Shown here: one piece after another, positions 55,349 to 64,000 of the stretch
Layout of the letters: the number at the start of each line of letters is the position of its first letter
How positions within the stretch are numbered: position 1 is the first letter of the stretch
Assembly: GCA_018398585.1 (NCBI GenBank)
Contig: JAGTTD010000007.1
Span: 37,104,911 to 37,168,910 of the forward strand
Direction: 5' to 3'
DNA length: 64,000 nucleotides
DNA from: Simmondsia chinensis
Taxonomy: Eukaryota > Streptophyta > Magnoliopsida > Caryophyllales > Simmondsiaceae
Made by a program: the position numbers and the translations under genes
Notes under the pieces: model-generated
The model's input: only the letters and a program-made list of their open reading frames with translations
The model's database searches: none
Told to the model about the DNA's origin: nothing

Positions 55349-55733
55349 GGCTATTTATGCCAAAGGTCCACGTACTTTATCCATTGTATTAATTTAATCC
55401 TTGTACTTTTAATTACGTCAATTTAGTCCCTGTATAATTCAAAATATATCAATTTGGTTCTTAAAGAAAAAATTATGTTAAGTTTTTGACGAAAATTTTA
55501 ATGGTTCGGCCATGAATTGGGTTAAATTGAATAAACGGATGAATTTATAATAAATTACTTGCATGTAACATAATTTTATTGTTCAAAATTACGTCATTAA
55601 CATAATTTAAATTTAACCAAATAACTAAATTGACACATTTTGAATTGTTTAGGAACTAAATTGATACAATTAAAAGTACAAGGACTAAATTGACATAATA
55701 TGTAAAGTACAGGGACCTTTGACGTAAATATCC
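55349..55733. mobile_element. Palindromic MITE, family F1 (best preserved)
   Basis: The left arm GGCTATTTATGCCAAAGGTC is mirrored by a right arm ending GACCTTTGACGTAAATATCC. The arms match over about 100 bp. The core has GGGTTAAATTGAATAAACGG. Confidence 0.65.
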
Positions 55734-55860
55734 GTGGTTATTATCATTAATAGTAAAAGTATAACTAGGGCCCATAAAAAGAAAGCAAATTTGGATTATT
55801 ACTAGCTAGCTAATATGTAGAGGCCAATTATTTTACCATTTTGCTGGCAAGCATTTTTGG

Positions 55861-55898
55861 ACCATTTATTTATTTATTTATTTATTTATTTATTTTTT
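55861..55898. repeat. (TTTA)n microsatellite
   Basis: About eight TTTA units. Confidence 0.85.
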
Positions 55899-56135
55899 AA
55901 TTAATTTAATTTAATTTTAATTGTTTTGAATAACTAGGCACATGCTGATAGTACATCATAGTGTTTCTCCTCTTTTGTTAAACATTACATTATTACACAT
56001 CTGCATTACTTAAATGTGGGAAGGTGAGGATTGTAAGATTACTACATAAATGCTCATTTTTTTTTACTTTTTTTTTTGTTTATTAAAAATTTTTACAAAC
56101 TTGGTGCTAAAAATATTATTTCGGATATGTAGGAT

Positions 56136-56235
56136 AGGCGAGAAGGTTAATACTGGATACTATGTTAATACTGGGTAATCGTGGAAGGCGAGAAGGGTAA
56201 TACTGGGTACTGTGTTAATATTGGGTAATCGTGGG
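56136..56235. repeat. 50-bp tandem duplication
   Basis: Two adjacent 50-bp units starting AGGCGAGAAGG at 56136 and 56186, ending GGGTAATCGTGG, with about four differences. Confidence 0.85.
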
Positions 56236-56239
56236 ATTT

Positions 56240-57340
56240 CACCTTAGGTCAAGTAAAGAAAGAGATATATACTAGAGAGTACGATCTGCCCTAAGGCTTT
56301 TTTGGCCCTAGAAAAACCAGTTCACTAATGATGAAATAATTCTGAGCACGGTTGATCCTGAGATTTTGGTGGTTGAAAGCAAGTTGGATCGATAGGTCCT
56401 TTTTGATAACCGAGTTGTGTCCGAGATAGTTCAAGCAGATCTCAAATGATCCACTTAATAATATGACACCAACTAATATGTGGGGCCTTTACACAATACA
56501 TGTTATGCATTTATAGTGTATCATATATAGTTCGTAATTTCTCCAACTATGAATGGCAATTTGTAGTAGAAACAAACTAATAATATAACTAACTTTCAGT
56601 TCGAGGCCCCAAACAATAGCTTTAATTGCTTGGGATTTAAACCGGCCCTGACTCTTAGAACCCTTATATCACATTCATATAGGTGCACGTGGAAACCAAG
56701 CTCCGTGCTCTTATTCCTCTTGTTGGTTTACACTGAGTTCGTTATTTCGAGTCATGAGTCCTAATATGACCTAAGAAACTCGAGTATATTTCTAGCCTTT
56801 CTAAGCCATTCAGTGCGACACTCAGTGTATACGATATTTGGATTTGTAATATCAATTACTCCTCACAAATATTAAGACTCAACTATCAAAAAAATTAAAA
56901 AGTTACTTAACACTAATTACCTTTGAATGATTTTATAATCTACCATAAATGTCAATAAGGTACACATATCAAATTAATAACTTGTGAAATTAATTAATCT
57001 TGTTCATAAAATAGCATAAGTTAATTAAAAGTGAATAATAAAAGGGGGATAATGTTATTACCATGATAAAATCGTTATTACTACTACTTTTACTGTACCG
57101 TATAACTTTTGAAATCTATTATTATTTTTAAGATAATTTTATAACTTTTATTATTTATAAGTTATATTGTTACGTGGATAATAATAACTTGGAGACAGGT
57201 AATAATAAAAGAAGATGGGGATGCAGTAGAATGTTAATTGTTTCACGCCTACCCACAGCACGTGTGGTCTCGATGCGGCCCACCTACTCTCTCTCATCTT
57301 TTTCACCCTAAGATTTTGGGTCATTCGTTTTGACAATTTC
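56240..57340. other. AT-rich intergenic stretch, nothing recognised
   Basis: No ORF of note; a GCACGTGTGG word lies near 57258. No clear repeat ends. Confidence 0.4.
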
Positions 57341-57535
57341 TTTTTTTTTTTTTTTTTTTTTTTTTGATAACGAGGGAGTGGGTTGCCCAAGCTAATTCCG
57401 ACCCATAAAGAGACCCATAATGTCTATAAGTAAGTAAGTCATGAGTATATTCTTAGTGAGAATCGAACTTTTGACTCCTGGATGATGACCACATGGATAG
57501 GAGACGCTACCAACTGAGATACCCTCACGATAGGC
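57341..57535 (-). repeat. tRNA-derived SINE with poly-A tail
   Basis: On the minus strand the A box TATCTCAGTTGGTAGCG, B box AAAGTTCGATTCTCAC, a body of about 130 bp ending CGTTATC and a poly-A tail (T-run 57341-57365). Target duplication not found. Confidence 0.65.
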
Positions 57536-57544
57536 ACAAATATT

Positions 57545-57715
57545 ATTAGAACAAGTATTACAAAGTTCAGGGGGCTATTTTTTAAAATTGAAAGTGCAGG
57601 GGGTATGTTGTGTTTAATTACAAAGTTCAGGGGTCTATTTTTTAAAATTGAAAGTGCAGAAGGTGTGTTGTAATTAATTATACAGTTCAAGGAGTCTTTC
57701 TATATTTTACCCTAA
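57545..57715. repeat. F3 element, right arm only
   Basis: Two tandem units with ACAAAGTTCAGGGGGCTATT and GAAAGTGCAGGGGGTATGTT, ending TTCTATATTTTACCC like other F3 ends. Confidence 0.55.
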
Positions 57716-58157
57716 AATTTATAAGACATCAAATGACAAGTCCCTTAATGATAAAATAATAAATTTTTACTCCGTACTATATTTTATGATTTATAGGTCA
57801 TTTCTTATTGAAAATATTACATATAGAACATTATAGTTATTTTAAAATATAATTTTGTTTAACTGTATCTTAGAAGTTTACTTTTTTTAAAGGAGGGATA
57901 CTCTCAGCATATAATATAAGATACTTATAGTTGGTAACTCTAAAAGTAACTTACTTTATTGAGGTCGTGATCGAACTCTATTGCTCGACTCTTTCGACTT
58001 GGTTATACTTGTTCTAAACTTAGACTAATTTACTCGTTTAAACTAGTAATTTAGGACATTATTGAAGTTTAGATAGGGTGGCTGCTATCATTTGTTAGAA
58101 TATAAAATGATTCTTGATCATAACCACAATAATTTAAGTTTTACGGTTATGGTCACT

Positions 58158-58720
58158 TGTTGAGGACTCTATATGTGAGTTTATATAATAGAATCCCACA
58201 TTGGAGTTGTGAGAGTAAAGAGATCAATTTATAAATGTATTGGGTTACTCAACCTACTGCCAGTTGGTTTTAGGATAGAACATCACTTGGGCTTATAAGT
58301 GGATTTCGTGTGTCTCAGCTGGTGAAATTTCACATGGTATCAAAGTGCATTGATGATTCCAATCTCTTGTTTGTTGCACTGTATCCTCGTTTGGGGGGCG
58401 GGGGATGCAATTGTGTTTGGTACTCTGAGGGCCTCTTAGTATGTTGGATGGGAGAAGGCAGGGAGTGCGTTTAAAGTAGACTCACCTGTGAGGGGGAGCT
58501 TTGAGGACTCCACTTATGAGTCTATATAGTAGAATCCCAAATTAGAGTCTTAAGAGTAAAGAGACCGATTTATAAATGTATTGGGCTACTCCACCTACTA
58601 TCAATTGGTTTTAGGGTGGAACCCCACTTGGGCTTATATGTGGATCTCGTGTATCCCAACTCCGTGGGTCCGGCCTAACAATCCGGGGAAATTTAACATC
58701 TCTTAACATGGAATCAGAGC
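58158..58720 (+). mobile_element. TRIM-like miniature LTR element with extra primer site
   Basis: LTR copies at 58158-58334 (TGTTGAGGACTC...TTTCACA) and about 58499-58708 (TTGAGGACTCC...CTTAACA) share CCCACTTGGGCTTATA and TTTATAAATGTATTGGG. The primer site TGGTATCAAAG follows the first copy, GAGGGGGAGC (polypurine) precedes the second, and another primer-like TGGAATCAGAGC follows the second (58709-58720). The internal region is only about 160 bp. Confidence 0.7.
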
Positions 58721-58772
58721 AAGATTGATTGAGGGGTCCTAAGTTAGAATCCTAATAATATCCATTTCTAAA

Positions 58773-59239
58773 TGGGAGGAAATGCGGAAATCCCAAGTAC
58801 TGAATTCGAATCGAATACCACGACAATCAAGAAGTAAAATAGACTAAAGAGAATCAAACACAAGAACACAGCAATTTACGTGGAAACTCCTCTACAATCG
58901 AGAGGGGAGAAAACCATGGGCGAAGATTGGAGCTTTTATTATTGAATCGAAAAAGAAGAATTACAATCACTCATTTTCTCTCTCTCTCTATATTTGGTGC
59001 GGTGCCGCTAGGAGAAAGTAATTGGAATTATGAACGGACGTCACCTTACGTCATTATTTATACCCGCATGGAAACGCGACTCCCAATCGATCGGTAGTTC
59101 ACCGATCGATCGATAAGCCCTCTGCAGATGTCCCAGATTTACGTAACATTCCCGATCGATCGGAGCTTCACCTGATCGATCAGCCTCCTCACGGCTTCCC
59201 TATTAGACTTCCAAGGAATTTTGAGACATATTCCTAACA
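58773..59239 (-). repeat. 3' LTR of copia B
   Basis: 467 bp, TG...CA on the plus strand. It contains several GATCGATC-centred words (59090-59190). Confidence 0.9.
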
Positions 59240-59345
59240 AATCTCCACCTTGGCTCAAAATTTATCACAATAATAAAAAAAACATCTCCACCTTCTCCAA
59301 TAACACCCCCACACCGGGGTTAACAAACTGAAACTGTAAGTCCAA

Positions 59346-59948
59346 CTAAATTCTAGCATTGCCGGGTAAAACTTTAGTGAACATATCTGCTGGATTATCT
59401 TCAGTACCAATCTTCTTCAACTCCACCTTCCGCTCATCAATCAGATCTCTAATAAAATGATGCTTGACATCAATGTGCTTTGTTCTGTCATGATGCGTCA
59501 TCTGATCTTTAGCTAGGTGAAACGCTGACTGGCTATCACAGTAAACTCCAACAGTACCCTGATCAACACTGATCTCACTAATCAAACCTCTCAACCAAAC
59601 AGCTTCCTTAAATGCTTCTGTAACTGCCATGTACGCGGCTTCGGTAGTTGACTGTGCAAGAACTGATTGTAGACATGCTCTCCAACTGATAGCGCTATCT
59701 CCCAAACAGAACACATAACCAGAAGTAGACTTCTTCTTATCAAGATCTCCACCATAATCAGAGTCAACATACCCTACTAAGCAGCATTTACTCTTCCCAA
59801 ATTCCAGACAAACATCAGAAGTGCCACGTAAGTACCTGAGAATCCATTTAACAGCTTGCCACTGTCCCTTTCCTGGATTTACCATGTACCTACTCACTTT
59901 ACTCACAGCATAAGCAATATCTGGACGAGTACATACCATAGCATACAT
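59346..59948 (-). pseudogene. Copia B RNase H
   Basis: 200 open codons: YAMVCTRPDIAYAVSKVSRY, then a GYVDSDYGGDLDKKKSTSGY block, SAISW, QSTTEAAYMAV, VYCDSQSAFHLAKD and EDNPADMFTKVLPG, the usual copia RNase H order. A stop or frame break separates it from RT upstream. Confidence 0.9.
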
Positions 59949-59978
59949 GATACTGCCTACAGCACTAGAATAAGGGAC

Positions 59979-60923
59979 CTAAAACATGTACCTGACATCC
60001 TCCTCAGTCTGAGGTGAATCCAATGTTGAAAGCCTGAAGTGAGCTGCTAAGGGAGTGCTAACAGGTTTAGCATCCTTCATATGAAATCGGTCCAGAACCT
60101 TCTCAATGCACTTCTCCTGAGACAAGTACAACTTTTCAGCTTTTCGGTCCCTACTGATCTCCATGCCAAAAATCTTCTTAGCTGCTCCTAAGTCCTTCAT
60201 CTCAAACTCGCTTTTCAACATTGCTTTCAAATCATCAACATCTATCATGTCTTTAGCTGCAATTAACATATCATCAACATATAACAGAAGATAAACAAAA
60301 GAGCCTAAATCTGTCTTCCTGAAGTACACACAACTGTCATACTTGCTTCTGAAGAACCCGTGACTGATCATAAACTGATCAAACCTTTTATACCGCTGCC
60401 TAGGTGACAGCCTCAAACCATATAGAGATCTCTTCAACAAACAAACACGGTCTTCTTTTCCTTCTACAACGAAACCCTCAAGCTGATGCATGTAAATATT
60501 CTCCTCTAGCTTACCATGCAAAAATGCAGTTTTCACATCTAACTGCTCAAGCTCTAAATCATGCATAGCTACTAAAGCAAGTATCGCTCGTATGGAATAA
60601 TGTCTAACAACAGGAAAGAAAATATCATGAAAATCAACGTCGTGTACTTGACTGTAGCCTTTAGCTACTAAGCGAGCCTTGTACCTTGCATCTTCCTCTC
60701 CAGGAATGCCTTCGTTTCGTTTGAAGACCCATTTGCACCCGATTATTCTTTTTCCTGTTCGAGGCTTGACTAGCTGCCAAGTCTGGTTCTTCTTCAAAGA
60801 CTCCATCTCTTCATGCATGGCCATAAGCCATTTATCTGAGTCGGATCTCGATATAATCTCTGAATATGAAGACGGTTCACTGTCTTCCACTGTTTCTGTT
60901 GTAGTAAGGGCATAGGCTATCAT
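59979..60923 (-). pseudogene. Copia B reverse transcriptase
   Basis: Contains GCKWVFKRNEG, YKARLVAKGYSQ, QLDVKTAFLHGKLEENIYM, SLYGLRLSPRQRY and the catalytic YVDDML. Trp in the usual PRQWY is Arg here. A TAG follows RT near 59979, and another near 60968-60970 separates it from the upstream acidic linker (60966-61283). Confidence 0.92.
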
Positions 60924-61283
60924 CTCCTCATACCCATACCTCAGTGGTGGCCTAATTTGCCTTTTCTACTTACCACCTGCAATTGTATGCTGCTCGATTT
61001 GCTGACCTGTTTCTGTTTCATTAATCTCATCATAAACCTGTACTGGAGGTGCCTGCATACTCTCAAACTGAACTACCTGCTGCTTATTAGAACTTTCTGA
61101 CTGTATCTCACTTCCATCAGGCTTTTGCGCCTGAACTGATTCATGAACTAAGGAGGGCGTGTGTGGTGGATATAGTAAAGCAGACTCATCAAATGTAACA
61201 TCTTTACTAGTCAGAAATTTATGAGATTTGGATCCCATAAACGATATCCCTTCACACCTGACGTATAACCAAGAAAGATACAC

Positions 61284-62105
61284 TTCTTAGCCCTAGGCTA
61301 TAGCTTTCTATCATTAACATAAGCATAAGCAGGACAACCAAATATCTTCAAATAAGAATAATCAGCAGGAGAATCAGACTATACCTCTTCTGGAATCTTC
61401 AATTGAAGTGATGAATGAGGAGATCGATTCACTAGATAACAAGCCATGTTAATTGCCTCTGCCCACCATTCTCTCCCTAATCCTGCGTTTGAAAGCATAC
61501 ACCGAGCCTTCTCCAGTAACGTCCCATTCATTCTTTCTGCCACTCCGTTCTGTTGAGGTCGACCTGTACAAGTCCTGTGTCTGACAATGTATTGGTCCTC
61601 ACAGAATTTGAGGAAATCACCCTCAACGAACTCAAGAACATTATCTGTCCTCAACCTCTTTATCTACTTCCCTGTCTATTTTTCAAGCAGTGCCTTCCAC
61701 TTCTTGAAGACTTCATAAACTTCATTTTTCTGCTTAAGAAAATAGACCCAAACTTTACGTGAAAAATCATCAATGAACGTTAACAAATACCTGGATCCTC
61801 CTTTGGAAGCAACTCTGGACGGTCCCCAAAAATCAGAATGAATGTAGTCCAACGCTCCTTTAGTCTGATGCACTGCCTGCTTGAAGCTGACTCTCTTCTG
61901 CTTCCCATATACACAGTGCTCATAGAAATCCATCAGCCCAGTTGACTTACCACATAATAGGCCCCTCTTACTCAATTCTGACAGCCCCTTATCACTCATA
62001 TGACCCAATCTCATGTGCCACATCTTAGTGATCTCTGTATATGTCATAGACGATGTAGAAACAACCATTGACCCTGTCACGGTAGAACCTACAAGCTCAT
62101 ACTAG
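61284..62105 (-). pseudogene. Copia B integrase
   Basis: The HHCC part with [11 protein letters not shown] and a C-terminal-like CVYGKQKRV (first Cys changed; usual pattern CxxC). The core has HSDFWGP (D), RTDNVLEF (D) and PQQNGVAERMNGTLLEKARC (E). Stops interrupt it near 61676, 61672 and 61379. Confidence 0.85.
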
Positions 62106-62205
62106 GTTCCTATCCTTCTATCCTTCATCACGATCAATGTACCTTTACTGACCCTTATGACTCCACCTTCAACTGTGTACTTGTACCCATTGGACTCAAG
62201 GGTAC

Positions 62206-62837
62206 CTAAAGAGATAAGGTTCTTTTCAAATCTGGGACGTGTCGCACGTCGCTAAGTGTCCTAACCGTACCATCAAACATCTTCACACGAACTGTTCCAA
62301 TACCCTTCACCTTACATGCGGCATCATTGCCCATCAAGACTACTCCATCCTGAATTGACTTATAAATGGTGAACCAGTCTCTATTAGGACAAACATGGTA
62401 AGAACAACCCGAATCCATGATTCACTTATCCTTGGACCTGGTCTGTGACTCGGTTACGAGTAGGACATCAGCATTTCCCTCATCTTCAACTATACTAGCC
62501 TCAGTGGACTTATGGTCGTTCCTGTTATCATCTCTTTGCTTGTTCTTAAGCTTATAACAGTTTTTATTTGTGTGCCCTTTCTTGTGACAGAAGTTAACTA
62601 CGGGTTCTTATGTCTAAATTTAGGCCTAAACTTCTTTCCACTTTCAGACCCTCTAGATTCAGTCCTACCTCTTACAAACAACCCACTACTAGAGTTATTC
62701 ACAGAGTCAGACAATTCCCAATCAACTCTCTTTTTACTTACTAGGTTTCTTTTAACCTCATCAACTATGATAATAGCCCTACCACCATATATCATACTTT
62801 CTACGAAGGCTTTGTAAGGATTAGAGAGTGAACACAA
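62206..62837 (-). pseudogene. Copia B zinc knuckle and protease (frameshifted)
   Basis: CHKKGHTNKNC near 62535-62580 is a zinc knuckle whose first Cys is replaced (PVVNFC). Protease [12 protein letters not shown] near 62382-62418 follows a stop in place of the usual Trp. The gag part at 62598-62837 is in another frame. Confidence 0.8.
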
Positions 62838-62845
62838 ATCATGGC

Positions 62846-63280
62846 CTAATCTTCGTCCTTAGGGGTGTTATTCAATTCTTTCAATTCTTGAATTATAGAA
62901 TTAAATTCACTAAGATAGTTTTTAATCGATGTACCTTCCGTTATATGAAACGTGAATAACTGGCGGTTTATTGCTAGTTTATTGGAGACCGATTTGTGGC
63001 AAAACATCTCTTGTAACTTCTCCCACAACTCTTTGGTGGTTTTTATCTCCAAGACTTCTGTCAATACATCATCTGCTAAACACATCTTTATCACTGTGAG
63101 AGTCTTATCATCCAGTTCTTCCCACTGTGCCTCTGTCATGTTTTTCGATTTCTTCTCTTTTCCATCTAGTGCTTTCTTCAAGCCATTCTGAGCTAGGAGT
63201 CCTTTAACACAGACTTGCTACAAATTGAAGCTTCCTTGACCTCTGAACTTCTCGACCTCAGATTTGATTGCCAATGTCAT
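62846..63280 (-). pseudogene. Copia B gag N-terminal part
   Basis: From an ATG at 63278-63280 the frame reads TLAIKSEVEKF, then a TAG where a Trp is usual, then MTEAQWEELDDKTLTVIKMC and TTKELWEKLQEMF of the copia gag coat domain, ending at 62846. Confidence 0.88.
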
Positions 63281-63317
63281 TGTACCAACTCGAACAACAA
63301 GGGCTCTGATACCAATT

Positions 63318-63787
63318 TGTGAGGAAATGTAGAAATCCTAAGTACTGAATTCGAATCAAATACCACTACAATCAAGAAGTAAAATAGACTAAAGAGAATC
63401 AAACACAAGAACATAGCAATTTACCTGGAAACCCCTCTACAATCGAGAGGGGAGAAAATCATAGGCGAAGATTGGAGCTTTTATTATTGAATCGAAAAAG
63501 AAGAATTACAATCACTCATTGTTTTTTCTCTCTCTCTATGTTTGGTGCGGCGCCGCTGGGAAAAAGTAATTGGAATTATGAACGGACGTAAACCTATGTC
63601 ATTATTTATACCCGCGTGGAAACGCGGCTCCCGATAGATCGGTAGTTCACCGATTGATCGGTGAGCTCTCTGCAGACGTCTTAGATTTACGTAACATTCC
63701 CGATCCATCAAAGCTTTACCCGAACGATCGGCCTTCTTACGGCTTCCCTATTAGACTTCCAAGGAATTTTGAGACATATTCCAAACA
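63318..63787 (-). repeat. 5' LTR of copia B
   Basis: 470 bp, TGTGAGGAAATG...ATATTCCAAACA on the plus strand. The GATCGATC words of the other LTR are largely mutated here. Confidence 0.9.
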
Positions 63788-64000
63788 TTAAATAATAGTA
63801 TAATTTTAACATAAAATATGAGATGGAGACCATTACAGTATTTACACTTCAAACCCAATATTCATTTGAGTAAAGAGGCATATTTAGAATACAAAACTAC
63901 TTTTAAACCTTTACCTGCTAATTTCGAGCCTATTTGATATTGTTTTTTATTGATAATTTTTGATTTTCTAAAAACTAAAGGTCATATCTTAGAAACAATT
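63788..64000. other. Unassigned AT-rich edge sequence
   Basis: TTTTTGATTTTCTAAAAAC near the right edge resembles 5370-5400 and may be the start of a repeat; no gene. Confidence 0.35.

Larger units (their letters stand above)
58773..63787 (-). mobile_element. Full-length Ty1/copia retrotransposon B (inverted, older)
   Basis: LTRs at 63318-63787 (5') and 58773-59239 (3'). The primer site (complement of GCTCTGATACCA) is at 63303-63314 and the polypurine tract (complement of 59240-59256) carries AAGGTGGAGATT. Flanks CTAAA and TTAAA differ at one base. Domain motifs match the TNT1-94/Tork-like group. The LTRs differ at roughly 8% by rough count, clearly more than copia A. Confidence 0.92.

Noticed and set aside
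1..64000. CRISPR array, bacterial operon or plasmid features
   Set aside because: All coding evidence is eukaryotic with spliceosomal introns and plant transposons; no regularly spaced identical repeats with unique spacers were seen.

Overview
The window looks like AT-rich nuclear DNA of a flowering plant, probably a dicot. Three supportable host genes lie in a bed of nested transposable elements. The plant call rests on an NDUFS4-type complex I gene with spliceosomal introns, a plant-specific DUF7950-type gene, and Ty1/copia elements with tRNA-iMet primer sites. Plant SINE tails, hAT-type, Tourist-type and Helitron-type repeats support it too. The species cannot be fixed from the sequence.

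Host genes. (1) 616-5934 (+): the last four coding exons of NDUFS4, whose 5' exons lie off the left edge; its introns are swollen by repeats and one exon is only 30 nt. (2) 9068-10015 (-): an intact single-exon DUF7950-like gene with a TATA box about 110 nt upstream of its ATG. (3) 24453-25913 (+): an intact 486-aa ORF with five diverged tandem repeats and a C-terminal RG-rich patch, function unknown. Exon-like coding at 14463-14764 was seen but not identified.

Layout. 1-6.1 kb: NDUFS4 and intronic repeats. 6.5-8.1 kb: a 5S-derived SINE and a Tourist-like element. 9-10.1 kb: the DUF7950 gene. 10.26-12.86 kb: a Helitron-like element. 12.9-17.2 kb: a LINE inside a SINE, MITEs and a 5S-derived SINE. 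17.2-23.2 kb: a poly-G tract, a solo LTR, copia relics and more SINEs. 23.4-24.4 kb: MITEs, then the repeat-protein gene. 27.7-30 kb: SINEs and hAT-like elements. 30.5-34.1 kb: a palindromic element split by a 2.45-kb solo LTR that itself holds a SINE. 34.7-37.1 kb: a hAT-like element holding two solo LTRs and a SINE. 38.1-44.8 kb: a full-length young copia element with 5-bp target duplications but a dead gag-pol. 45-54.1 kb: a dense set of 5S-derived SINEs, MITEs and LTR-like pieces. 55.3-58.7 kb: MITEs, a tRNA-type SINE and a TRIM. 58.8-63.8 kb: an older, inverted copia element.

The main discovery candidate is a family of short retroposons whose head is most of a 5S rRNA gene (type 1 pol III promoter elements included) and whose tail is the conserved 3' domain shared by many angiosperm SINEs. 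Eleven copies with a 5S head occur in 48 kb; six have duplications of 10-19 bp that match fully or with one difference. They fall into two subfamilies split by a deletion of about 12 nt at the head/tail joint. Other insertions carry the same tail with different heads, which suggests head swapping.
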